Shown here: positions 8,795 to 16,284 of the stretch, one piece after another
How the letters are laid out: each line of letters starts with the position of its first letter
Numbering within the stretch: position 1 is the first letter of the stretch
Source of the DNA: a virus
DNA: 41,417 nt
Virus record (IMG/VR): IMGVR_UViG_3300028678_000007
Span: 1 to 41,417 of that record
Direction: 5' to 3' (one strand)
Notes under the pieces: model-generated
Database searches by the model: none
What the model was told of the DNA's origin: nothing
What the model saw: the letters and a program-made list of their open reading frames with translations, nothing else
Program-made: the position numbers and the translations under genes

Positions 8795-9018
8795 ACTTTT
8801 ATCTTTATCACGTTGCCCGCCGTGGTGTCGTAATACAAATCACCCACCCGTAATTTAGCGAGGTCCGCTTGCGTAGGCAGGCTAACTTCCTGGACATTGG
8901 CATCATTTAGAATACTAAAATTCATCGCGCTGAGTATCTTGCCCTGATTATAATTGGTCGACGCCTGACAGATGCCGGGATTATCTAATTCTGCGAAATA
9001 CAAGCGCAGGATTTTCAA
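8791..9018 (-). CDS. Small conserved virion-operon protein, 5' end possibly displaced
   Basis: The only standard in-frame start is a TTG at 9018, giving 75 residues. The frame stays open upstream to about 9108 and encodes L-P-L-A-P-P-Q-Y-D-R-Q-F-F-D-D-L, which reads like the natural N-terminus of this kind of phage protein (Pro-rich start, then F-x-x-L-L-x-x-L-R-L-Y-F). No ATG precedes it because the Rha gene ends right there. The native start was therefore probably lost or replaced when the Rha cassette entered. It overlaps the cupin gene by 4 bp. Function unknown. Confidence 0.6.
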   Translation of the reverse strand: MKILRLYFAELDNPGICQASTNYNQGKILSAMNFSILNDANVQEVSLPTQADLAKLRVGDLYYDTTAGNVIKIKV

Positions 9019-9097
9019 TAAGTCGTCAAAGAACTGCCGGTCATACTGCGGCGGTGCTAAGGGGAGATTTGGGGATTTGGTCGTTCCGGTACTAATA

Positions 9098-9736
9098 TCA
9101 CACCCCCACTAACTTAAGATTGCCCTTAACGGAGGTATCTTCTATCCGCTTGGGCTGATACTTGTCATAAAGCAACTCCTTTACTTTACCATTATCTTCA
9201 AGCACCTCATAAAGTTTGATGTAATCATCCAGTACCTTCCCGCGTACCTCTATCATATCGTCAGACATCTCATCTTTCTTAAGCATCTTAGGGAAGCCAA
9301 ACAGATTGCTCACAGCCTTGTTTACTACCGTATTAGCTTTGATGTAACTTAGCTCCTCTTTACTCAAATCATCTGGCAAAAGACGACTCAATGCTTCCAT
9401 AGCTTCGAGTTGATGCTTCTTCGTCCCCGTGCGTAACTGGACTATCCTTAGTTGGTCTTCGAGATACTGCCAGCGGTCGATAATAGCAAGGCGATACTTA
9501 GCGTTGTACCCTGATACCAATAAATCGCACTCCCTTCGTGGCAAGTGGTAACAGCGTTGTTGACGATTATTCTCTCCAAAATAGTAGCCCTCAAATTTGA
9601 GGACATCTATTTCTACTTCTGCTAAGACTTTTTCAATATCTCGAAGTACATTGTCGTGCCGTTTTCCTGTCAACTCCGCAATAGTCAGAGAGGACATCGT
9701 TTCAATTTTTAGTAGTGCTAACATTGCGCTGTTCAT
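9098..9736 (-). CDS. Rha-family phage regulatory protein (copy 2)
   Basis: This 212-residue paralogue of the gene at 4584-5216 has the family motif S-L-T-I-A-E-L-T-G-K-R-H-D-N-V-L-R-D-I in its N-terminal domain, closer to the Rha consensus than copy 1. The C-terminal half, from R-W-Q-Y-L-E-D-Q onward, is nearly identical to copy 1. The start ATG at 9736 follows TAGGAAAC as in copy 1. It lies between the tail hub gene and a small gene whose start seems missing, so it looks like an insertion into the tail operon. A regulatory role is known for the family; the targets are not visible. Confidence 0.72.
   Translation of the reverse strand: MNSAMLALLKIETMSSLTIAELTGKRHDNVLRDIEKVLAEVEIDVLKFEGYYFGENNRQQRCYHLPRRECDLLVSGYNAKYRLAIIDRWQYLEDQLRIVQLRTGTKKHQLEAMEALSRLLPDDLSKEELSYIKANTVVNKAVSNLFGFPKMLKKDEMSDDMIEVRGKVLDDYIKLYEVLEDNGKVKELLYDKYQPKRIEDTSVKGNLKLVGV
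9309..9472. repeat. 164-bp perfect direct repeat, copy 2 (partner 4792-4955)
   Basis: Identical to the segment inside the first Rha gene. Downstream flanks differ by scattered substitutions, and the upstream flank diverges at once. Confidence 0.9.
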
Positions 9737-9885
9737 TTTAGTTTCCTATATTCAGTTAAGGGATTGGTGCCGTCTATATTGTACACCGACGGCGAGTGCT
9801 GAATACCTGATAAAAGGTCACAATTCTATTAAGATGCATCCAAATTTGGAGGCTACTATTAAGTTCTTGATTTTAAACATAAAAC
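9737..9885 (-). promoter_or_regulatory. Structured leader of Rha copy 2
   Basis: On the minus strand the part nearest the gene (about 9737-9822) mirrors the leader of copy 1: TCAGGT, AGCACT, a 6-bp GCCGTC/GACGGC stem enclosing GGTGTAC, then CACC, CCCTTAA and ATAGGAAACTAA. Further upstream, after the stop of the tail hub gene, a 20-codon frame starts at an ATG at 9880 without a good ribosome site and is probably not a gene. Confidence 0.45.
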
Positions 9886-11796
9886 TCAGCGCCTGCCATC
9901 AAGGCGCGTATCTATCGACACACGACCTATCGTCCAACTCACGCCTAAAGTATCACTTGAAACTTTAAACGCCATCTGCCGCCCTCGCAGCCGTGTGAAC
10001 ACTTCCTCGGTAAACTCTTGCACCAAGTAGACCGGAGGATTGGGTGGTGTATAGTTCTGTGTACTAATGACCTCGGGGTTGTCGGCGGTGCCGTACGGGC
10101 TGCCGGGAAACTGTCGGGGCTTGACCTCCATGTTGACGCTCGGCGCATTGACCGTCGACCCATTAAAACTGACGTCCGGGATTATCCGCCAGCAAAAGCC
10201 AAAGGTGTGGCCGTCCTCAATATCAAAATCCGCCGATTGTACGAACGCTTCAATGGGCACCGGCTCAAGACCACTGCCGTCATCATAGCCGACTTCATGG
10301 TAGAGCATCAGGCCATTGTAGTCCGCTGCCATCGGGTATTGCCGGATACCGGAGTCCAACCACGCCGTGCGCGCCATACGGCCACACACCCAGCAATTCT
10401 CCAGATAGTTGTAAATCACATACTTATCAATCGTGGTCGAGTGCTTGGAGCAGTAGAACCACCAGATTTCATTAAAGCCCGGGTTGAGACCTGCGAATAT
10501 CTGGAACGACTGCTCAAGATTAATATCATCGTAAACATACTGTTTCAACGTGCTTGGCAGCGTCTCGACACGGCCCGTGTAAACAAAGAATTTCTCCCGC
10601 CCCATCCAGTAGGTGGCGTTATTAACGGTAATCATCGCGTTGGGCGAGATAAGGCTGATATTGTCCATCAAGACATTAAAGCCCCATACATAGGAGGTGC
10701 CCAGATACTGCATGGAGTACAACGCCGTGTCTGTCCATACCAGGATTTCCTGACGGGTGATTTGCGCGGCGATAATGGTTGAGCCATGGGAAAGCCGGAA
10801 CTCGCCGGCCTGATTGGTAATGGACGGCACCCACTGGTACGGGTTGGACTGGTCAGACCAGCGCACCATCATCGGATCAAACGCACTTGTTGGCGTGCCC
10901 GGTACATAGCCATTGGCGCCAAAGGCAATGACAAAACGCTGGATAGCGGAGGCCATCACTTGTAGGGTCTGATTCGGGACATACGGACCTAGGGCACCGT
11001 CATACGCAGTCGCCAAGGCTTGTAAAGATTGCGCTCGCGCGGTGACGCCCAAGCTGTCTTGCCAGTAGTAAATTGCGCCGTTACGTTGGGCAATCACCAA
11101 GTCCTGACCAAAGTTATCGTTAGTCCATAGACCTAATTGTGTGCCGACGGTAAATGACGTACCGGAGCCCCAGGCACCGCGTCCCCAACTGCCCGCACCC
11201 CAGCCATTGCCGTAGGTGTAGGTGGCGGAGAACGGGTTAATCTGAAATACAGCAGTGATAGCATTACCGCCGCCGCTGACTACTGAGGAGGTCGCCAACA
11301 CGCCGGTGTCAAACGTAAATGTATTGATGTCAAGAACCGTGACTTGATACTCGGCATTGAGCGTCGCTGCCGGGATACCGCCTATAGCTGCCGCGCCGGA
11401 AAAGGTCACGAAGGCCTCTGTCGTTGCGCCATGGGTCGGGATAGTCGCTGTGACAAGCGAACTGTTGACCGTTGTCGAAAAGCAGGAATTGGTCACAGGC
11501 GTTGTAAACGTCGCCCGAATCGGCGTGATGTCGTAATAGACACCGCCCATCTCAATATAGTATTTTAGATTGGTGCCGAGCCCCAAATAATTGGAACCGT
11601 CGAAATCAATCCAGTTCCAGAGCGTACGGCAGACGCCTAGATAAGTCTCCGAGGACAGACGTATCCAACCGCCTATTTTCTCAGGGTTGCCGGAGCGAAA
11701 GCGCACCTTGTCGCCGTCCCACCACTGCCCTTCTGCCGCCAGTGTCGTACTTTCTCTAAAAAAACCAGAGCCTAATTTGATGGCCTTGAGGGTCAT
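9886..11796 (-). CDS. Tail hub / DNA-stabilisation-like protein
   Basis: This 636-residue beta-rich protein opens with L-G-S-G-F-F-R-E-S-T-T-L-A-A-E-G-Q-W-W-D and the tract D-K-V-R-F-R-S-G-N-P-E-K-I-G-G-W. That pattern is typical of large tail-hub or P22 gp10-like stabilisation proteins of short-tailed phages. Repeated W-x-D and Y-W-Q-D type blades in the middle suggest a propeller-like or barrel structure, as does the A-L-Y-S-M-Q-Y-L-G-T-S-Y-V-W-G-F segment. An inserted Ser/Thr-rich domain sits at about 95-190. Its ATG adjoins the stop of the fibre gene. Assignment rests on N-terminal pattern, size and neighbours. Confidence 0.6.
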   Translation of the reverse strand: MTLKAIKLGSGFFRESTTLAAEGQWWDGDKVRFRSGNPEKIGGWIRLSSETYLGVCRTLWNWIDFDGSNYLGLGTNLKYYIEMGGVYYDITPIRATFTTPVTNSCFSTTVNSSLVTATIPTHGATTEAFVTFSGAAAIGGIPAATLNAEYQVTVLDINTFTFDTGVLATSSVVSGGGNAITAVFQINPFSATYTYGNGWGAGSWGRGAWGSGTSFTVGTQLGLWTNDNFGQDLVIAQRNGAIYYWQDSLGVTARAQSLQALATAYDGALGPYVPNQTLQVMASAIQRFVIAFGANGYVPGTPTSAFDPMMVRWSDQSNPYQWVPSITNQAGEFRLSHGSTIIAAQITRQEILVWTDTALYSMQYLGTSYVWGFNVLMDNISLISPNAMITVNNATYWMGREKFFVYTGRVETLPSTLKQYVYDDINLEQSFQIFAGLNPGFNEIWWFYCSKHSTTIDKYVIYNYLENCWVCGRMARTAWLDSGIRQYPMAADYNGLMLYHEVGYDDGSGLEPVPIEAFVQSADFDIEDGHTFGFCWRIIPDVSFNGSTVNAPSVNMEVKPRQFPGSPYGTADNPEVISTQNYTPPNPPVYLVQEFTEEVFTRLRGRQMAFKVSSDTLGVSWTIGRVSIDTRLDGRR

Positions 11797-12759
11797 TTAA
11801 GTCGCCGCAAAATAGGTGATACTAATATTAAACCCGGACGTTGTACTTGGCGCAGGGCCACCCGTAAAAAAGTTTAAGTTACTGCCCGCAACATAGACTC
11901 CATATATTCCAGGGCTACCCAGCACAGTACCGCTCGAAGAGCCAATTGCGGCAAAGGGTAAGGGTATAACTGAAAAGCTTGATATTTGTACGGATGTTGC
12001 CCCACGCAATAACATATTTAAGGTAACTTGCCTGCCAATTTTTGTATAGAGAAAAGAGGACGTGTTCGCTCCAACAAAGGTAATAGAGGCGCCTATAGTT
12101 GGCGTCCAGCTCCCCTCTTGGTAATCATCCAGCGTATTAACATCCGTGCTGGCAACCTGTGTAGCAGGGAAGCCTACTTGCCCGCCCCGTAGGGCTAAGG
12201 TGCCGACGCCGGCGGTAACATTGGAAGAGGCCCCGGTGAACTTAACCAACCCTGTCGCAGCGATGGTATTAAAGGTAGGGGTGGTTGACGTCGAGACAGC
12301 AGTAGCATCGCCTACTGTCGCTATCGTAATATTGGTGCCTGCCGTCACACTGGTGTTATTGAGCGCCTGAACGAAATTCACGGTATCACAATAGACCAGC
12401 ACCGTTGCGCCGGCTTTAACAGAGACAGCACTGCCCGTTGCTCCACGAATACGGATATCAAAACCCCCCGTCGTCGCATTGCGGACAATATAGGTCTTCT
12501 CGACGAGCGGCGCAATGATGTCAAAAATAGCGGCGGGTGTGCCCGTCGCCACCAATACCGCATTACGCGCCTGATTACTGATGCCGTCCGAATTAGTCAG
12601 CGTGACATTGGCTGTTGATATCACAATCGCCTGCACGCCGGTGATAGCCTGCTCTATCAAGGTGCCGAGATTGGTGTTGGTCAACGTGCCCCAGGTGCCG
12701 GTGTTCTCCCCCGTACCTAATAACGCTATTTTTAAACTTGGGGAGTAGGAGGTTGCCAT
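11797..12759 (-). CDS. Tail fibre protein
   Basis: This 320-residue protein begins with the conserved fibre-head motif S-L-K-I-A-L-L-G-T-G-E-N-T-G-T-W-G-T (residues 8-25), followed by N-L-G-T-L-I-E-Q-A-I-T-G. This N-terminal domain is found on many phage fibres that anchor to the tail. The remainder is a Thr/Ala/Val-rich beta region, and the C-terminal part (about 215-320) is a small globular domain likely to contact the host. AGGA lies 8 bases before the ATG. It is the first gene after the candidate small RNA region and abuts the tail hub gene. Confidence 0.75.
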   Translation of the reverse strand: MATSYSPSLKIALLGTGENTGTWGTLTNTNLGTLIEQAITGVQAIVISTANVTLTNSDGISNQARNAVLVATGTPAAIFDIIAPLVEKTYIVRNATTGGFDIRIRGATGSAVSVKAGATVLVYCDTVNFVQALNNTSVTAGTNITIATVGDATAVSTSTTPTFNTIAATGLVKFTGASSNVTAGVGTLALRGGQVGFPATQVASTDVNTLDDYQEGSWTPTIGASITFVGANTSSFLYTKIGRQVTLNMLLRGATSVQISSFSVIPLPFAAIGSSSGTVLGSPGIYGVYVAGSNLNFFTGGPAPSTTSGFNISITYFAAT

Positions 12760-12781
12760 GCTAATTATCCTGTGGTATTAT
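12753..12781 (+). promoter_or_regulatory. Sigma70-like promoter for a plus-strand small RNA
   Basis: TTGCCA (12753-12758), a 17-base spacer and TATTAT (12776-12781) make a near-consensus promoter facing right, against the direction of all surrounding genes. Its -35 overlaps the start of the fibre gene. Transcription would start near 12788. Confidence 0.5.
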
Positions 12782-12787
12782 ATTGTT

Positions 12788-12886
12788 TCGATGCGGTGCG
12801 ATGCTATGCGTTGCGTTGCGCAGCATTGCGAAGCAAAGGTTACTTTAAAGTATCTAATCAAGCCTCGGTAAAACGAGGCTTTTTTA
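12788..12886 (+). ncRNA. Candidate small RNA of about 100 nt
   Basis: The interval lies between a plus-strand promoter and a plus-strand intrinsic terminator and has no coding frame. It can fold into a stem ATGC-(TA)-TGCG / CGCA-GCAT around 12800-12830, a small TTGC/GCAA hairpin, and the terminator stem. The first part is rich in TGCG/ATGC words, so some pairing could reflect low complexity. The transcript would be antisense to the leader of the fibre gene. Confidence 0.4.
12860..12886 (+). terminator. Intrinsic terminator (plus strand)
   Basis: AAGCCTCG (12860-12867), loop GTAAAA, CGAGGCTT (12874-12881) with T-run 12880-12885. On the minus strand no U-run follows the stem, so it is directional against the flanking genes. 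Confidence 0.8.
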
Positions 12887-12892
12887 TGCCCC

Positions 12893-13021
12893 CTATTGCG
12901 AGTCGTCTATAATAGCCCAATCGACCGTTTGGCTGTTGTCTATCAACTCCCAGACTTGGGTCAGTCGTTCGTTAGGGTCTTGTGAAAAAGCCAGTTCTGA
13001 ATAAGCACTATTCCCGTACAC
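12893..13021 (-). CDS. Small 42-residue protein
   Basis: A GTG start at 13021 has GGAGG 6 bases upstream, lying inside the end of the glycosyltransferase gene, and overlaps that gene by 14 bp. The peptide is acidic, with two Trp (V-W-E-L-I-D and V-D-W-A-I-I-D-D). There is no membrane segment and no recognised family. The strong ribosome site and the overlap make it a likely real gene, co-translated with the glycosyltransferase. Confidence 0.55.
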   Translation of the reverse strand: MYGNSAYSELAFSQDPNERLTQVWELIDNSQTVDWAIIDDSQ

Positions 13022-13664
13022 GGTTTGCCTCCAGGTACTCCATAAAATTGGCGGTAAAGGTCTTGGTGCCGGTATGCGTGCACTGCAGGTACGGGTCCAA
13101 CCAGACCTTACCGCCCAAATCCCGCCACTTATGACAAAAGATATTATCCTCCGAAACCAGCTGCCCGTCGATAATCTTTATATCAAAGACCATACGGCCT
13201 ACCGGCCCTTCATTTTGGTACTCTTCGCTGATGGTCCACAGGTTCTGCAGGGCTTGTTGGGTGATACGCAGAATGCCCGTACCGACACACTCTACCTCCA
13301 TCACCCCGTCAATAATCTCTAAAGATGCGCCCGGCAGTACCTTGACATTGAACGCCGGATTGTCGCATTTCTTAGGTACCACGCCGCCGACGACCTGCAC
13401 GGGGTGGCGGAGTAATCTAAAGAAGGCCTCAGGCTCCCAGCCAATATCCGCGTCGATAAACACCAAATCATCTACATTAGCGCTAATGGCCTGTTTAACA
13501 ATGTCATTGCGTGCCCGCTGTACCAGCGCGTCATAGCAAATGAATAACGGGAAAATCTCGATGTCCTGCTTCGGTGCTTCTTTAAGCGTGCGCAAGAGTG
13601 CGTCAACATAGTGCGCAGTCAGCGTGCCGTCATAGGTCGGCGTGCCAATCAGGACACGCCTCAT
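13008..13664 (-). CDS. Glycosyltransferase (GT-A fold)
   Basis: This 218-residue protein starts with R-V-L-I-G-T-P-T-Y-D-G, the first strand of a GT-A Rossmann-like fold. It continues with L-V-Q-R-A-R-N-D-I-V (48-57) and has the metal/nucleotide-sugar motif F-I-D71-A-D73-I-G. A W-x-D region near the C-terminus (C-H-K-W-R-D-L-G-G) fits the acceptor side. It would move a sugar from a nucleotide donor, perhaps to a virion protein or host envelope glycan. The neighbouring fibre genes and a 4-bp overlap with the repeat fibre suggest a link to receptor-binding parts. The substrate cannot be read from the sequence. Confidence 0.75.
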   Translation of the reverse strand: MRRVLIGTPTYDGTLTAHYVDALLRTLKEAPKQDIEIFPLFICYDALVQRARNDIVKQAISANVDDLVFIDADIGWEPEAFFRLLRHPVQVVGGVVPKKCDNPAFNVKVLPGASLEIIDGVMEVECVGTGILRITQQALQNLWTISEEYQNEGPVGRMVFDIKIIDGQLVSEDNIFCHKWRDLGGKVWLDPYLQCTHTGTKTFTANFMEYLEANRVRE

Positions 13665-15859
13665 AACAACGCTTCCAGTTGCGACATGCGCGCGGAGAGT
13701 TGCTGCAGGGCTTTAACTATCACGGGGAGTAGCGTGCCCGATGCCGCTTCCAGTCTATCGGGGTTTTCTTCCAATACTAATCCCGGTATGACATAGCCCG
13801 TCTTTCTCTGTGCTGCTTGTAAATCTTGAGCAATGAAACCTAGTTCAGGGGTGCCCACTTTACCCCCGTCCCGCATCGCCCAAACAAACCTTACTGGCTG
13901 CAAGGCGTCGATGAAATCAAGGCCAGGTTGAAGGGGGGTGATTTCGCTTTTATCTCGCTTATCGGATAAAGCCGTAATGGTCGTTACCTGACAACGTAAC
14001 GTTGTAATACTCGCGTTCCCCAAGGTGATAGTATTACTGGTCGTCGCGGTTGCCGGCTGGGCGGCATTTCCCAGACAGGTGTTATTACTGCCGGTGGTAA
14101 TAGAGCTGCCTGCGGTGGCACCTATTGCTGTATTGGTCGTACCCGTTGTATTTGCTAAGAGCGTATTGACGCCGACTGCCGTATTACTGCTGGTTGTACA
14201 GGCATTTAGGGCATTAGCGCCTATCGCCGTATTACTAGCCCCCGATACATTGGCAGCCAGCGTCGAGGCACCCACCGCCGTGTTGCTGCTGCCGGAGGTG
14301 TTGGCTCCCAACGCATTTAAGCCTACTGCGGTGTTGCTGCCCCCGGTCGTGTTGGCGACCAACGCCGAAGAGCCCACCGCCGTATTGTAATTGCCCGTAG
14401 AAAGCGTAAGTGCCTGATGGCCTACTGCGGTATTATTAATGCCCGATACATTAGTGGTTAGTGCCGAACGCCCTACAGCAACATTAGCCGTGCCTGTCGT
14501 ATTGTTATTCAGTGCCCCATAACCCACTGCGACATTAGCGGCACCTATCGTGTTGGCAGACAGTGCGGATGCGCCTAGCGCAGTATTGCCAGAACCTGTG
14601 GTATTAGAGGCTAATGTTGATGACCCTAAAGCGGTATTGGAATCACCGCCACTATTGGCCGCCAGCGCAGACGTCCCGACAGCGGTGTTGCTATTTCCAT
14701 TGGTACTGGCCGCCAGCGCCAAATAACCCACCGCCACATTCTCGCTACCCGTGATGTTGGCGGTTAATGCCGAAGGGCCAATGGCAATATTGTAATTTCC
14801 CAAGGTATTGGCACGCAGGGCTAACGTCCCCACAGACACGTTATTACTGCCTACCGTATTAGACTGCAGCGCTTCGTCACCGAGCGCCGTATTATTGATA
14901 CCTTCGGTATTTAATTGCAACGCAAAGTGGCCTACTGCGGTATTATCGGAGCCCGTTGTATTTGTCGTAAGCGCACCAAAACCAATAGCGACATTGTCTA
15001 CACCGGTGGTGTTCGCCTGCATGGCTGCATGCCCGATAGCAACATTACCATCACCCACCGTATTTGCGTCCAGCGCATTAGTCCCTATGGCAATGTTATA
15101 GCCGCCAATACTATTGGACGTCATTGCCGATGTGCCCAACGCAATGTTGTACACGCCTACGGTGTTATTGGCCAACGCCTGATACCCCAGCGCAATATTG
15201 GACAGCCCTGTCGTATTAGAGGCTAAAGCTGACGCGCCAATAGCGACGTTATAATTACCTGTCGTACTGTTTGCCAATGCCAGCTCGCCTATCGCTACAT
15301 TACGAACGCCCACCGTATTCGCCGATAGCGCATAGGCACCCAGCGCAACATTAGAGCTGCCTGTAGTATTAAGCAATAGCGCACTAAAGCCTACGGCCGT
15401 ATTAAAATCGCCGTAAGTGTTAGCGTTTAACGCCGCATACCCCAAAGCCGTGTTCGTAGAGCCTGTGGTATTCGCGACCAACGCACCGACGCCCAACGCC
15501 GTATTGGTACTGACCGTGCCACCGCCCATACCTACAGGAATGGCCACAATCGGGGCAATATCCGCAGGCAAAGTACAAAAGATATCTTTAGGCCCGGGTA
15601 AAAAACTAACTAGGGTATTAGCGTTGGAGGACGCCAGTATAGTGGTCCGCTCCAAGGTCGGTGGCAGCGTGGCGTTATACGTACCCACGCCCACTTCCCA
15701 GCTGTCGTTCGGTACATCGGCAATCACGTACCACGTAGTATTGCCGTCACCGACCACACTAAAGTCCTGAAAGCCCGACGGCGCGCCCAGCAGCGTGATG
15801 ACGTTAAGTCCTTCAACGGTGGAATTTTCTCTTATCCTGTTGCCTATGACTAAGCTCAT
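13661..15859 (-). CDS. Repeat tail fibre with C-terminal S74 intramolecular chaperone
   Basis: This 732-residue protein has three parts. Residues 1-118 are an attachment domain with F-S-V-V-G-D-G-N-T-T-W and P-P-T-L-E-R-T-T-I-L. Residues 119-608 are 29 tandem repeats of about 17 residues (consensus N-T-A-V-G-x-x-A-L-x-A-N-T-T-G-S-x; three are 16 long), like the beta-roll of trimeric adhesin heads. Residues about 609-732 are a Peptidase_S74 domain starting S-D-K-R-D-K, with G-F-I-A-Q-D-L and a terminal coiled coil. S74 domains guide trimer folding and are then cut off. This is a long, thin trimeric host-binding fibre. Confidence 0.88.
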   Translation of the reverse strand: MSLVIGNRIRENSTVEGLNVITLLGAPSGFQDFSVVGDGNTTWYVIADVPNDSWEVGVGTYNATLPPTLERTTILASSNANTLVSFLPGPKDIFCTLPADIAPIVAIPVGMGGGTVSTNTALGVGALVANTTGSTNTALGYAALNANTYGDFNTAVGFSALLLNTTGSSNVALGAYALSANTVGVRNVAIGELALANSTTGNYNVAIGASALASNTTGLSNIALGYQALANNTVGVYNIALGTSAMTSNSIGGYNIAIGTNALDANTVGDGNVAIGHAAMQANTTGVDNVAIGFGALTTNTTGSDNTAVGHFALQLNTEGINNTALGDEALQSNTVGSNNVSVGTLALRANTLGNYNIAIGPSALTANITGSENVAVGYLALAASTNGNSNTAVGTSALAANSGGDSNTALGSSTLASNTTGSGNTALGASALSANTIGAANVAVGYGALNNNTTGTANVAVGRSALTTNVSGINNTAVGHQALTLSTGNYNTAVGSSALVANTTGGSNTAVGLNALGANTSGSSNTAVGASTLAANVSGASNTAIGANALNACTTSSNTAVGVNTLLANTTGTTNTAIGATAGSSITTGSNNTCLGNAAQPATATTSNTITLGNASITTLRCQVTTITALSDKRDKSEITPLQPGLDFIDALQPVRFVWAMRDGGKVGTPELGFIAQDLQAAQRKTGYVIPGLVLEENPDRLEAASGTLLPVIVKALQQLSARMSQLEALL
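14036..15505. repeat. 29 tandem 51-bp coding repeats
   Basis: The DNA behind the 17-residue fibre repeats. Units have diverged at third positions, so the array is old or under protein-level selection rather than recently amplified. Individual NTAVG/NVAIG units remain recognisable in every copy. Confidence 0.9.
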
Positions 15860-16281
15860 GACACGGTGTCCCTAATAACGGCGGTAGTATAAGTGGCCGG
15901 CGGGAACCACACGGGGAAATCCCCTGAGGCAAGCTTGTCTGCACCGAAGTCCAGCACAGCCACGGCGGCGTCTGTTGTAAAATTATAAATAAGGGCGCCG
16001 CGAGTAATGAAGTCGGCGCCCGTCCAAAGCACATTTTGGAAGGAGAGAAAGGCAACGCCGTTATCTACTACCGGCGGAATCGGGGTGAGGCGCAGACCGC
16101 CTGCCGTATAGCCGGGGCCGGTCACTTCGTTAGTCGACGTGTAAATCAAAGTATCCGGACCCAAGTCAGCATTGGCGTTGTAAAGCGCCATGTAATACTG
16201 GTACGGGCTTAACAGTGAAAAGTCTTCAGCACCTAAGAGCTTGTTGAGCAGGAAAATGTTACATTGGCCCTGGATAAGCAT
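15856..16281 (-). CDS. Conserved tail-associated protein
   Basis: This 141-residue protein has the pattern L-L-S-P-Y-Q-Y-Y-M-A-L-Y-N-A-N-A-D-L-G-P. A hydrophobic beta-rich core follows, with G-P-G-Y-T-A-G-G-L-R-L and a Trp-rich turn (V-L-W-T-G-A-D-F-I-T-R-G-A). It has no enzymatic motif. Its ATGA junction with the repeat fibre gene and its position next to the adaptor gene suggest a tail or fibre-attachment component. The family name is not certain. Confidence 0.5.
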   Translation of the reverse strand: MLIQGQCNIFLLNKLLGAEDFSLLSPYQYYMALYNANADLGPDTLIYTSTNEVTGPGYTAGGLRLTPIPPVVDNGVAFLSFQNVLWTGADFITRGALIYNFTTDAAVAVLDFGADKLASGDFPVWFPPATYTTAVIRDTVS

Positions 16282-16284
16282 CGG

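Noticed and set aside
10018-10782. Plus-strand frame of 254 codons
   Set aside because: Mirror of the tail hub gene; Arg/His/Val-rich shadow with no recognisable motif.
14025-15226. Several plus-strand frames opposite the repeat fibre
   Set aside because: They arise from the 51-bp repeat in the complementary strand and show only Val/Ala/Leu repeats.
14036-15505. CRISPR-like array
   Set aside because: The regular 51-bp spacing is the coding repeat of the fibre; units vary throughout with no constant repeat and unique spacer.
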